From Paenibacillus ginsengarvi (GTDB lineage: Bacteria > Bacillota > Bacilli > Paenibacillales > NBRC-103111), in NCBI RefSeq assembly GCF_003626695.1, contig NZ_RBAH01000009.1:124001-188000 (forward strand): a DNA stretch of 64,000 nucleotides, read 5' to 3'. The notes beneath the pieces are model-generated. The model saw nothing but the letters and a program-made list of their open reading frames with translations. It searched no databases and was not told the origin of the DNA. The position numbers and the translations under genes were made by a program. Shown one piece after another: positions 41,211 to 49,460 of the stretch (within the stretch, counting starts at the first letter, position 1; each line of letters begins with the position of its first letter).

Positions 41211-42953
41211 ATGAACGGTTGGATTCAGGCAGGTACGATAGATGAGCTTCGGGAGCAAGGTCCGAAGCTGATTAAGGGAGGCATTGTAGTTTTCTATCAC
41301 GAGGATGAAGTGCATGCGCTGGATAACCGTTGTCCGCATCTCGGTTTCCCTCTTCACATGGGAAGCTTGTGCGACGGCATATTGACATGCCACTGGCATC
41401 ATGCGCGGTTTGACGTATGCAGCGGCGGAACGCTCGATCCTTGGGCAGACGATGTTCCCGTACACGACCTAACCGTTCGTGACGGGTTGATCTGGGTTAA
41501 TCCGAATCCCGGAAACGGCAATCCAGATCAGCTTTATAGAAACCGGCTTCAGAATGGCCTTGAACAAAATATCGGTCTGGTCATAGCCAAAGCTATAGTC
41601 GGTTTAATCGAGGCGGGTGTTCCCGAAACGGAAATCGCAGCGATCGGGATCGAATTCGGGGTCAAACAACGGAGACAAGGCTGGGGCTCGGGATTAACGA
41701 TTCTAACGGCGATGGCTAACGTTCTGCCCAAGCTTGATAAACAAGGACGCATTCTTGCCTTGTTTCAAGGGATGCTGCATACGGCGCGCGACGCGGCCGG
41801 AAGCGGAACGCGCTTCTTGCTCGACCCGCTCCCGGGTACCGGCGTCTCTGAAGAACGATTGACCAAATGGTATCGCGATTGCATCGAGGTTCGGGATACG
41901 CGCGGCGCCGAACGCGTGCTGCTCACTGCCATACGGGAGGGAGCTGACGAGAAGCGGTTATTTTCTATGATGAGCATGGCGGCGACGGACCATTTTTATG
42001 TGAACGGAGGCCATACGCTCGATTTCCATAATAAAGCATTCGAGAGTTTGAAGTATGTTGGGCACGCACAGCGCAAGTATGTGATGGCTTCTCTTGTTCC
42101 GATGCTGGGAGACACCACGCGCAGCGAAGAGCTTCACAGCTGGCAGTCCCCGGTAAATCTGGTCCAACCGTTGAAGGAAGCTTTTGAGGAGCTGGAGAAG
42201 AAGGGAGTTTCAACTGGAAATGAAGTCTGCGGCATCGACGAAGAGGAACTGCTCCAAGCGCTGCTCGGAGACGATCCGCTGCGGACAGTCCGCATGCTGA
42301 AGGATGCTCTGCTCGGTGGTGCTTCGCCGGTGCATCTCTCGCAAATTGCTGCATTGGCGGCGGCGGAGCGAGTAGTCCGTTTCCATACGCAGAACGATTT
42401 CGGGGACTGGCTGTCGGTGCTGCATACCTTTACGCATGCTCACGCCGTTCACGAAGGCTTGATCCGTTCCGCCGATCCGTCATGGCTGGTTCGCGGCATA
42501 TTCCATACGGCGGCCACGATTTATCTCGACCGGTTTTTGAACATTCCGGCTGCCCCAAGACCGGCTGCTAGAGCCCCCGCTGAGGAAGCTCCTAAGCCTG
42601 CGGAGCTATTGGAGCTTCTCGACAAGCAGCAGCAGGTGGCGCCGGCGGCGGCGTGGGTGATGCACTATCTGTGCAGCGGCGGAAAGCCGGAGGCTTTATT
42701 CAACGTACTGGGTCATGCGCTGCTTCGAGAGGATGCGGAGTTCCATTCCTTCCAGATGTACGAAGCGGCCGTTTCAGAGTATGACCGCTGGGCTTCCGTG
42801 CCGGGGCCGTTCGCCGAGAAAGCCCGTGAAACGCTGCTTCTTGCGGTTACCCGTTATTTGGCGGCGCATGCTCCGACTTCCCGAGAGACGCCTCATACGG
42901 CGAAAATTGCCTGGCGGCTCCATCGCGGCGAAAAATTGTTCGAAGATGAGTAG
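41211..42953 (+). CDS. Rieske [2Fe-2S] protein with a long helical C-terminal region
   Basis: A 580-residue protein. The N-terminal 100 residues form a Rieske ferredoxin domain with complete ligands: C41-X-H43, 16 residues, then C60-X2-H63 (NRCPHLG and CHWHHARFD). The remaining about 480 residues are mostly alpha-helical, with no known catalytic motif that I can name; segments such as HFYVNGGHTLDFHNKAFESL and HAHAVHEGLIRS are rich in histidine and could hold a metal site. GGAGG is seven bases before the ATG. No signal or membrane segment, so cytoplasmic. No ring-hydroxylating oxygenase partner or reductase gene is adjacent. Convergent with nothing; it is preceded by the LysR remnant and AT-rich DNA. 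Electron-transfer or redox-sensor roles are inference. Confidence 0.8.
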   Translation: MNGWIQAGTIDELREQGPKLIKGGIVVFYHEDEVHALDNRCPHLGFPLHMGSLCDGILTCHWHHARFDVCSGGTLDPWADDVPVHDLTVRDGLIWVNPNPGNGNPDQLYRNRLQNGLEQNIGLVIAKAIVGLIEAGVPETEIAAIGIEFGVKQRRQGWGSGLTILTAMANVLPKLDKQGRILALFQGMLHTARDAAGSGTRFLLDPLPGTGVSEERLTKWYRDCIEVRDTRGAERVLLTAIREGADEKRLFSMMSMAATDHFYVNGGHTLDFHNKAFESLKYVGHAQRKYVMASLVPMLGDTTRSEELHSWQSPVNLVQPLKEAFEELEKKGVSTGNEVCGIDEEELLQALLGDDPLRTVRMLKDALLGGASPVHLSQIAALAAAERVVRFHTQNDFGDWLSVLHTFTHAHAVHEGLIRSADPSWLVRGIFHTAATIYLDRFLNIPAAPRPAARAPAEEAPKPAELLELLDKQQQVAPAAAWVMHYLCSGGKPEALFNVLGHALLREDAEFHSFQMYEAAVSEYDRWASVPGPFAEKARETLLLAVTRYLAAHAPTSRETPHTAKIAWRLHRGEKLFEDE

Positions 42954-42983
42954 GGCGTTGCCCGCCTGAAGAGCTCTTTTGAT

Positions 42984-43031
42984 AACATCAGAATTTATAC
43001 GTTTTGAGCGAAGCTTGGTGATTCTGATGTT
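42984..43031. repeat. Perfect 11-base inverted repeat in a 300-base gap
   Basis: AACATCAGAAT (42984-42994) and ATTCTGATGTT (43021-43031), 26-base loop. No T-run follows. The rest of the gap (42954-43253) contains further short palindromes such as AAAAGCTTTT but no gene that I would support. Confidence 0.5.
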
Positions 43032-43253
43032 GCAAGAAAAGCTACCGCTAAACACGAATGCTCATCATCGAAAGGCTTCGATCAAAAGCTTTTCTTAAGG
43101 TAGGGAGAAATCTTCCTGAGATTGTTCTTGCGGGCAGCAGCATCAAAGCCTTCCGTACGAACAGCAGCGGAATCCGAAAGTTGGACTGGAACAAAACCGG
43201 GTTTCGGTGTAGACTGTTCAAGTTGAAAGTACGAGAAGGAGGATGTTGCTCCC

Positions 43254-45209
43254 TTGAGCAGGTATCCATTTGTTTACGATCCGGCCGAGCCTTTCATGAA
43301 GCAGGCAGGCGCGTGGATCGCCGATGTATTTTATGAGGTGCTGCCGGAACACGGCTTCGAGATTCGCGACGAGCAGATTTATATGGCGTTTCAACTGGAG
43401 AAGGCGTTTCAGGAAAAGATGACTTTATTCGCCGAAGCCGGAGTGGGTACGGGCAAAACGCTCGTTTATTTGCTGTATTCGATCTGTTACGCGAGGTATA
43501 CGCGCAAACCGGTCGTGATCGCGTGCGCGAACGAGTCGCTGATCGAGCAGCTTGTCAAGCCGGAGGGCGACATTGCCAAGCTGTCCCGCTGCCTCGGCCT
43601 CGATATCGACGCCAGGCTCGGCAAGTCGCCCGACCAGTACGTCTGTCTCCGAAGGCTGGACGAAGCGAGATTTCAGGATGAAGAAGCAGAGCTGTTCGAG
43701 GATTTGTACCGCGGCTTGCCAGGTTTCGTCCGTTCCCGAGAGGCTCTTCAGTCGTTTCACGCCTACGGCGACCGCAAATATTACCCGCAATTCAGCGACG
43801 GACAGTGGAGTAAAGTCAACTGGAACGCGTTCCAGGATTGCTTCGTATGCGAGAAGCGGCACCGATGCGGCATGACGCTTTCGCGGGACGCGTACCGCAA
43901 GTCGGCGGACTTGATCATCTGCTCCCACGATTTTTATATGGAGCACGTATGGACGTATGAGGCGAGAAAGCGCGAAGGCCAGCTACCGCTTCTCCCGGCA
44001 CACAGCGCGGTCGTGTTCGACGAAGGGCATCTGCTCGAATATGCCGCCCAGAAAGCTTTGGCTTACAAGATCAAGCATTCGATGTTCGAGGAGCTGATTA
44101 CCCGTCTGCTGGACGGGCAGGTGCGGGAATCGCTCGCAAATGCCATCGAAGAGGCGATCGCGCAGAGCGAAGCGCTGTTCCGGGCGCTGGAGCGCAATAG
44201 CACGCCGATTCCCGGCTCGGCCCGGATGAGTGTGCAGCTAGACGGCGAGCTGCTTGCGGAAGTGCAGCGGTTTCGCGCCTTGCTCAGCGCGATTGAGGAA
44301 GAGCTTGTATTCGAAAGCGGACTGTATACGCTTAGCGAGTACCATCTGCGCATTGTCGAGGAGCATATCGAGATGATGCATCGGGCGCTGCAATGGTTTC
44401 ATGAGACAGGGAAGCTCATTTGCTGGACTGAGAGGAGCGAAACCGAGCTGATGCTGTCGGTCATGCCGCGAACGGTCAAGGAAGTGATGCGCGAACGTGT
44501 CTTTGCCGAGAAGATGCCGATTATTTTTTCCTCGGCGACGTTAGCGGTTGGCGGCTCGTTCCGTTATGTGGCGGATAGTCTCGGGATGGAGAAGTTTTTG
44601 TCTTTTAACGTACCTTCCCCATACGATTACGTGAACAGAATGAAAGTGGTAGTCGCGGAGCCCGAGTCCGATTCCATTTTCGCCGCCAAAATGAAGGTTG
44701 CCGCGAAGTGGCTGCAGCAGTCTGGCGGCAGGGCGCTTCTGCTGTTTCCGGCAGCGGATCAGCTCGAGCAGTTCAAACGGGCGATCGCCCGGTTTCCGGA
44801 ATGCTCAGACATCCGGTTCCTGTTTGAAGGCGACGGTGAGATCAGCCATCTGATCGAATCGTTCCAGCGCGACGAATGCAGCGTGCTCGGTGCCGTCAGC
44901 CTGTGGGAAGGGCTGGACGTTCCGGGGCCGTCGCTGTCCCATGTGCTGATCTGGTCGCTGCCGTTTCCTCCGCACGATCCGGTGATGCTCGCGAGACGTC
45001 AGGATGCGGCATCCCCTTACGAAGAGGTCGAGCTGCCGTACATGCTGCTGCGATTACGGCAAGGCATAGGCCGGCTGATCCGCAGCAGCGACGATTCCGG
45101 CACGATCGTTATTTTGGACGAGAAGGTGACGGAGCAGCAGCCGCTTCGTTCGTGTATTGCCGCCCTCCTTCCGCAAGGCGTCGAATTGCAGCAATTACGG
45201 CAGGAATAA
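43254..45209 (+). CDS. DinG-family ATP-dependent helicase (XPD-like, Fe-S)
   Basis: SF2 DNA helicase of 651 residues. Walker A EAGVGTGKT at 61-69; Walker B VFDEGHLLEYA (DEGH, about 252). Between them are four cysteines suited to a [4Fe-4S] cluster: YVCLRR, QDCFVCEKRHRCGM (Cys at three positions), the XPD/DinG hallmark. The C-terminal helicase half has FSSATLAVGGSF, WEGLDVPGPSLSHV and RQGIGRLIRSSDD. The start is TTG, with GAAGGAGG 12 bases upstream. It corresponds to the Firmicute DinG-like/YpvA group without the N-terminal exonuclease domain of some DinGs. Acts on DNA with 5'-3' polarity by family knowledge. Confidence 0.9.
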   Translation: MSRYPFVYDPAEPFMKQAGAWIADVFYEVLPEHGFEIRDEQIYMAFQLEKAFQEKMTLFAEAGVGTGKTLVYLLYSICYARYTRKPVVIACANESLIEQLVKPEGDIAKLSRCLGLDIDARLGKSPDQYVCLRRLDEARFQDEEAELFEDLYRGLPGFVRSREALQSFHAYGDRKYYPQFSDGQWSKVNWNAFQDCFVCEKRHRCGMTLSRDAYRKSADLIICSHDFYMEHVWTYEARKREGQLPLLPAHSAVVFDEGHLLEYAAQKALAYKIKHSMFEELITRLLDGQVRESLANAIEEAIAQSEALFRALERNSTPIPGSARMSVQLDGELLAEVQRFRALLSAIEEELVFESGLYTLSEYHLRIVEEHIEMMHRALQWFHETGKLICWTERSETELMLSVMPRTVKEVMRERVFAEKMPIIFSSATLAVGGSFRYVADSLGMEKFLSFNVPSPYDYVNRMKVVVAEPESDSIFAAKMKVAAKWLQQSGGRALLLFPAADQLEQFKRAIARFPECSDIRFLFEGDGEISHLIESFQRDECSVLGAVSLWEGLDVPGPSLSHVLIWSLPFPPHDPVMLARRQDAASPYEEVELPYMLLRLRQGIGRLIRSSDDSGTIVILDEKVTEQQPLRSCIAALLPQGVELQQLRQE

Positions 45210-45306
45210 TGCCGCGGCTGTGCGTCAATCGTCACAAAGCTTTCGGTTGCTCGGACTGGAACGTTTTGACATAATGGATGTGTAGCAGCTATAAGGAGAT
45301 GGAGGC

Positions 45307-45990
45307 GTGACCCACGTGAAAGCGGTCCTGTTCGATCTGTTTGAAACGCTCATATCCGAGTTTGCGGACGGCGCCCGGAAGGTGGATCGGGCGAACCGGA
45401 ACGATGCCGCGCGTCTGGGCCTGACGCACGAGGTGTACCGCAAGGAGTGGGGGGCACGCTCCGTCAAACGGAGCACGGGGGCGTTCGCCGACTACTTTGC
45501 CGCGATGCGGGACCTGCTCGGCGGACAGAACGCCGCAGTTCCGGAGCAGGTGCTGCGGGAGCTGTACGAGGAACGGGTGCTTGAGAAAAAGGCGGCGTTC
45601 GCGGACATCAGGCCGGATGTATTCGAGCTGCTGGAGAGGCTGAAGCGGGGCGGTGTCAAGCTGGCGCTGGTCAGCAATTGCACGGAGGAAGAGGTAGTAA
45701 GCTGGCCCGATTGCGGCTTGGCAGCTTACTTTGACGAAGTGCTTTTCTCCTACGAGGTCAGGCTGGCCAAGCCAGACCCGTCTATTTATAAGCTGGCGTG
45801 CGAGCGCTTGGGCGTAGCTCCTGGCGAGTGCGTCTTTATCGGTGACGGAGGTTCGGATGAACTGAACGGAGCCAAAGCCGCCGGTATTAGAGCGTATCAG
45901 GCGGTTTGGCAGCTGCCGCCGTCGATGCGCGAGCGCGATAGCGGTTACCCGCAGCTTGTAACGCCGCTCGCGGCGCTGGATGTGGTGTAG
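45307..45990 (+). CDS. HAD superfamily hydrolase
   Basis: A 227-residue haloacid-dehalogenase-like phosphatase with motif I VLFDLFETLIS (nucleophile Asp is the first D, general acid position is a Glu where Asp is usual: DLFET), motif II ALVSNCTEE, the lysine in LAKPDPSIY and motif IV FIGDGGSDELNGAK. Replacement of the second Asp in DxD by DxF is characteristic of dehalogenase-like members (here D-L-F), so the substrate may not be a phosphate ester. GTG start with AAGGAGATGGAGG upstream. Monocistronic. Confidence 0.85.
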   Translation: MTHVKAVLFDLFETLISEFADGARKVDRANRNDAARLGLTHEVYRKEWGARSVKRSTGAFADYFAAMRDLLGGQNAAVPEQVLRELYEERVLEKKAAFADIRPDVFELLERLKRGGVKLALVSNCTEEEVVSWPDCGLAAYFDEVLFSYEVRLAKPDPSIYKLACERLGVAPGECVFIGDGGSDELNGAKAAGIRAYQAVWQLPPSMRERDSGYPQLVTPLAALDVV

Positions 45991-45998
45991 GAAACGGG

Positions 45999-46027
45999 CC
46001 CGTTATCTCCGGATAACGGGTATTTTG
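45999..46027 (+). terminator. Terminator after the HAD gene
   Basis: CCCGTTATC and GATAACGGG are perfect nine-base arms around TCCG, then TATTTTG. Confidence 0.8.
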
Positions 46028-46179
46028 TGTAGGAGTGGAAAAATCAGGTGACAGCCGCTCGCGGAACGTGTAGACTAATTACACCTAATAGCGATACATA
46101 GCGGAGCGACTTTTTTGCTTTTCTCGCTTGGAACAAGGCTTTATCAGTAGTCAGGCTTCAAGTAAACATGGGGGTGCTT

Positions 46180-46605
46180 ATGGATTCGTTGATCGGATTA
46201 TGGTCTGTCGGCGCCTTGGAAAGCCGCGAGGCCGGGGATAATACGGCCATCGTTTTTTTGGCTGACGGCGCAGGGTGGATCGAATATTGGAAGACGAGAC
46301 TGCTCGAGCTGGAAACGTTCCGCTGGAAGGCGGATGCGGCGGGCAAGCTGCAGCTTCACGGAGTCGTCTCGTATACGTGGCAAGGCGAGGAGAAGCCTTC
46401 GGAGCTGAGACTGCGGGATGTGCAAGTAGCAATCGGCAGGAGTACCGTGCAGAGCGGAGGGGAAATCGACATGATCACTTTTGACCGTCCGGTGTGGGGA
46501 AAAGAGATGCGTTTCGGGCTTGTGCGCAAGGATGCGGCTCGAGAACAGTTTCCATCGTTCGAGGAGCGGGAGGCGGAAAAGGAGCGGAGCGGATGGAGCC
46601 GTTAG
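46180..46605 (+). CDS. Small lipocalin-like protein (141 aa), unknown
   Basis: Begins MDSLIGLWSVGALESREAGD and continues with strand-rich sequence (NTAIVFLADGAGWIEYWKTR, ETFRWKADAAGKLQLHGVVS). The opening LIGLWSV and alternating pattern suggest a small beta-barrel or lipocalin-like fold; no family can be assigned safely. GGGGGTGCTT is just upstream of ATG 46180. It overlaps the VOC-GNAT gene by 13 bases, so the two are probably translated together. Confidence 0.6.
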   Translation: MDSLIGLWSVGALESREAGDNTAIVFLADGAGWIEYWKTRLLELETFRWKADAAGKLQLHGVVSYTWQGEEKPSELRLRDVQVAIGRSTVQSGGEIDMITFDRPVWGKEMRFGLVRKDAAREQFPSFEEREAEKERSGWSR

Positions 46606-47561
46606 GAGCGCAATTGCTCGTTCTCGGCATCCCTGTGCCTGACAGCGAGTTTGACTCGGCTGTACAATGGTATGTTGAGGTGCTGGGCTGTGAGCTCGTA
46701 TGGAAAAAAGGGATCGCGCAGCTTCGTTTGCCGAGCGGACAGCTGCTGCTGCTTTTCTCGCCCGAGGACGATTCGGACAGCATCTGGTACGCTGGAAATG
46801 ATATAGAGCATCCGCATTATTCGGTGCAGTTTGTTGTGAATAACGCCGCCAAGCTTCGCGAGAGGCTGATCGGGTACGGAGCGCCGGTCGGCGAGATCAG
46901 GCGGGGCGGTGGCGGCGGCTGGGATCTGATGTTTCACGATCCGTACGGCAACCGGTTTTGGGCGATCGAGGATGCAAAACCGGAAGCGCTTTCGGGGACG
47001 AGCTTCGAGCCCGGGCATCCGAAGGCAGCATTTGCCGGGGAATGTGCCGTTTCGGAACGGATCGTATTTCGTTTAACCGAGGAATCGGACTTGCCGTTCG
47101 TGCAACGCGCCGAAGCAAGCGAACACAATGTGCTTTATGTCGGCCAGTGGACCGAGCGGCAGCATAGGGACGCCATCCGCAGCCGCGATTATGCGCATCT
47201 TCTGCTCGCCGACCGATCAACTGGGGAAGCGATCGGCTATGCGATATTACACGGGCTCGAGCCCCAGCCGAGCTCGGTCCTGCTGCTGCGGCTCGTTGTA
47301 GAGCCGAAAGGCAAGGGTTACGGACGGGAGGCGCTCCGGACCCTGAAGCATATCGTGTTTAACCAGTGGAAGGCGCACCGGCTGTGGCTGGACGTCAGAA
47401 CGAACAATCCTCGGGCGGAACGGCTGTATCAATCCGAAGGGTTTCGCGCGGAAGGGCTTCTGCGCGACATCGATCGGGTACAGGACTGCTACGTCTCGCT
47501 CACGGTCATGTCGATTCTGGAGGATGAGTATCGGAGGGGCTCCGGGGCATCGGAGACTTAG
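46593..47561 (+). CDS. Glyoxalase/VOC domain - GNAT acetyltransferase fusion
   Basis: A 322-residue two-domain protein. Residues 1-130 form a VOC (glyoxalase/bleomycin resistance) unit: QLLVLGIPVPDSEFDSAVQW, CELVWKKGIAQLRLPSGQLL and WDLMFHDPYGNRFWAIED with the terminal metal-ligand Glu. Residues 155-310 form a GNAT acetyltransferase: VFRLTEESDLPFVQRAEASE and the CoA loop RLVVEPKGKGYGREALRTLK, then NNPRAERLYQSEGFRAEG. ATG 46593 is preceded by AAAAGGAG and overlaps the preceding gene. Fusions of this pair are uncommon; a resistance or detoxification function is only an inference. Confidence 0.85.
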   Translation: MEPLGAQLLVLGIPVPDSEFDSAVQWYVEVLGCELVWKKGIAQLRLPSGQLLLLFSPEDDSDSIWYAGNDIEHPHYSVQFVVNNAAKLRERLIGYGAPVGEIRRGGGGGWDLMFHDPYGNRFWAIEDAKPEALSGTSFEPGHPKAAFAGECAVSERIVFRLTEESDLPFVQRAEASEHNVLYVGQWTERQHRDAIRSRDYAHLLLADRSTGEAIGYAILHGLEPQPSSVLLLRLVVEPKGKGYGREALRTLKHIVFNQWKAHRLWLDVRTNNPRAERLYQSEGFRAEGLLRDIDRVQDCYVSLTVMSILEDEYRRGSGASET

Positions 47562-47586
47562 ATCAGAGTCCCCTGGTTACGGCCGC

Positions 47587-48552
47587 TCAGGGCCGGGTCA
47601 GCACCCGCATCGCTTCCTCGCTGATGGTTACCGGCTCCTTAGGCACTTTCGCCAGGTCGAAGCCGCCGATCAGCTCGGCTGAGGCAATCGGTTCGGGCTT
47701 ATCCGCAAGCCCGCTCCAATAAGCGAGCCACCCAACAACCTTCTCCGGCCTCACGCCGGCTTCGCGCATCGTACCGAGCATCATCGCATCGTCTCTTTTG
47801 GCTAGCCGCTTGCCGTCAGGCCCGTTCAGCAGCGGGACATGGCCGAAACGGGGCGGCTGCAAGCCGAGCGCTTCGTACAGCGCGATTTGTCTTGGCGTTG
47901 AATCGAGCAGGTCGAAACCGCGAATGACGTCCGTTACCTGCATGGCCGCATCGTCGGCCACGACGGCAAGCTGGTAGCCGTATATGCCGTCCGCGCGTTT
48001 CACGACGAAATCGCCTCCGGCATGGGCGGGAAAACGGCAATGTCCCGCAGCCATATCGTCAAAGCCAATCGGCTCCTCCGGCATCGCAAACCGAATGGAG
48101 GGCGATTTTTTCATCTCGCGGGCGCGGCGTTCCTCCTGTGTTAAATGCTTGCACGTCCCGGGATAGGCCGGCCCTTCCGAATCCAGCCCGTGCGGAGCGC
48201 TGGCGATGGCCATCAGCTCGGCGCGGCTGCAATAGCAAGGGTAGAGGCGGCGGGCGCTGCTCAGCCGCTCCATCGCTTGCTCGTACGAATGCTCGCGAAG
48301 GCTCTGAACGTAAGGAGCGTACGGACCGCCGACATCCGGGCCTTCGTCCCAGTCGAGCCCGAGCCAGCGCAGGTCGGCGGCCATTTGCTCCGCGTATGCG
48401 GGTCTGGAGCGGGGCTTGTCGATGTCTTCAATCCGCAGGATGAACCGGCCGCCGGCCGCACGCATATGCAGCCAGGCCAATAGTGCCGTTCGAGCGTTTC
48501 CGATATGGAGCCGGCCCGAAGGGGTAGGGGCGAACCGCCCGCGTCGCAACAT
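47587..48552 (-). CDS. gluQ: Glutamyl-Q tRNA(Asp) synthetase
   Basis: GluQRS charges glutamate onto the queuosine base of tRNA(Asp). The protein has the Rossmann catalytic domain of GluRS but no anticodon-binding domain (about 321 residues): FAPTPSGRLHIGNARTALLA (HIGH variant HIGN), ILRIEDIDKPRSRP, zinc-site cysteines YPCYCSRAEL and TCKHL, and the KMSKS-like KRLAKRD. Start assigned at ATG 48552 with AGGTG six bases upstream; ATG 48558 is too close to it. Its presence implies queuosine-modified tRNA in this organism. Confidence 0.93.
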   Translation of the reverse strand: MLRRGRFAPTPSGRLHIGNARTALLAWLHMRAAGGRFILRIEDIDKPRSRPAYAEQMAADLRWLGLDWDEGPDVGGPYAPYVQSLREHSYEQAMERLSSARRLYPCYCSRAELMAIASAPHGLDSEGPAYPGTCKHLTQEERRAREMKKSPSIRFAMPEEPIGFDDMAAGHCRFPAHAGGDFVVKRADGIYGYQLAVVADDAAMQVTDVIRGFDLLDSTPRQIALYEALGLQPPRFGHVPLLNGPDGKRLAKRDDAMMLGTMREAGVRPEKVVGWLAYWSGLADKPEPIASAELIGGFDLAKVPKEPVTISEEAMRVLTRP

Positions 48553-48607
48553 TCGCATCACCTGGATTGGAGAATGGTATTTTGCATATAGCCGTATGTC
48601 TATTTAT

Positions 48608-48745
48608 AGTAGCAGTCTTTTGAGCATCTTAATTTTTTTGATATTCGTATATTTGAAAAATAGGATGTTTTTAGGACTCTTATCTCGTGCTCATTTGGCC
48701 CTAAAGATGATTTAGGCAAAAATAGGAGTCTCAAAAGGCTGCTAT
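48608..48745. repeat. AT-rich inverted-repeat element (MITE-like)
   Basis: A 138-base segment, clearly more AT-rich than the neighbours, bounded by AGTAGCAGTCTTTTGAG at the left and its imperfect inverse CTCAAAAGGCTGCTAT at the right. The interior has no gene and repeats CCTATTTTT twice (reading the minus strand). It resembles a miniature transposon or a mobile palindromic element; no target-site duplication is obvious. Confidence 0.45.
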
Positions 48746-48811
48746 CCCCAAGAAATCTCACAAAAAACCTGATATAAGGCGCTCCAAAGACTCTAATCGA
48801 TTAGCGCAATA

Positions 48812-48836
48812 GAAAAAGGGGTGCTGTGAGCACCCC
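48812..48836 (-). terminator. Terminator for the DUF2269/CopD-like gene
   Basis: GGGGTGCT and AGCACCCC form an eight-base stem with loop GTG; on the minus strand it is followed by TTTTT. Confidence 0.85.
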
Positions 48837-48954
48837 GGCGTGTATGACGTAATCCAGATTAGCCGCCTTAACAAACGGCAAGGGGCTTGCCTGGTTCATC
48901 TTACCATAGCGCCTGCAAACGGCGCAACTGCATGTGCCTTGCGGTTGTCCGCCT

Positions 48955-49395
48955 CTATAGCTTCAAGCTGACGACGAGCACAAGCGATACGATCAGCACG
49001 ATAAAGCCGGCATTCGTCGCAATATACCCCGAGAGGCGAACAGTTCCGGCGGATGCTGCGTTTAACCGCGTTCGCGCTTTTTTGCCGAGTATGCCGGTCA
49101 GCACGAGAGCGAGCAGGATGATCATGCCGCCGCCTTTCTCCATCAAACTAAGCCACAGAGGCTTGTCGCTCCCGAGGCCCATCTGGATGATCATCAGTAC
49201 GCCGCTGACGAGAACGACAACCGCTCCGGGATGCGCGAACAGGCCGAACGTGCGAATGATCCGATTAGCGAGCAACCGGGACGCGCCCTCGCCTAGCTGC
49301 TTTTTCATCATCACCAGCATGACGACGACGGCAAGCAGCGCTCCCAACCATATCATGAGACCGGTAAGATGCAGAAACAAGTACACTCCGAACAT
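48955..49395 (-). CDS. Four-helix membrane protein (DUF2269/CopD-like)
   Basis: A 146-residue protein with four predicted membrane helices: residues 1-30 (LFLHLTGLMIWLGALLAVVV), 50-75, 85-105 and 120-146. Histidines at HLTG and FAHPGAV are spaced like the haem- or metal-coordinating residues of the CopD/DUF2269 group. AGGAGG is seven bases before the ATG. Function unknown. It lies downstream of the MMPL gene on the same strand, but a gap and a separate ribosome binding site leave co-transcription open. Confidence 0.8.
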   Translation of the reverse strand: MFGVYLFLHLTGLMIWLGALLAVVVMLVMMKKQLGEGASRLLANRIIRTFGLFAHPGAVVVLVSGVLMIIQMGLGSDKPLWLSLMEKGGGMIILLALVLTGILGKKARTRLNAASAGTVRLSGYIATNAGFIVLIVSLVLVVSLKL

Positions 49396-49460
49396 AGGAA
49401 TACCTCCTGATTGCTATTCGTATTTAAGTTCACTTCCGAAAGCCCGCTGTCCTCACATCA

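Noticed and set aside
46180..47561. Single fused gene with a frameshift
   Set aside because: Each frame has its own ribosome binding site and complete domains; the 13-base overlap is ordinary coupling.
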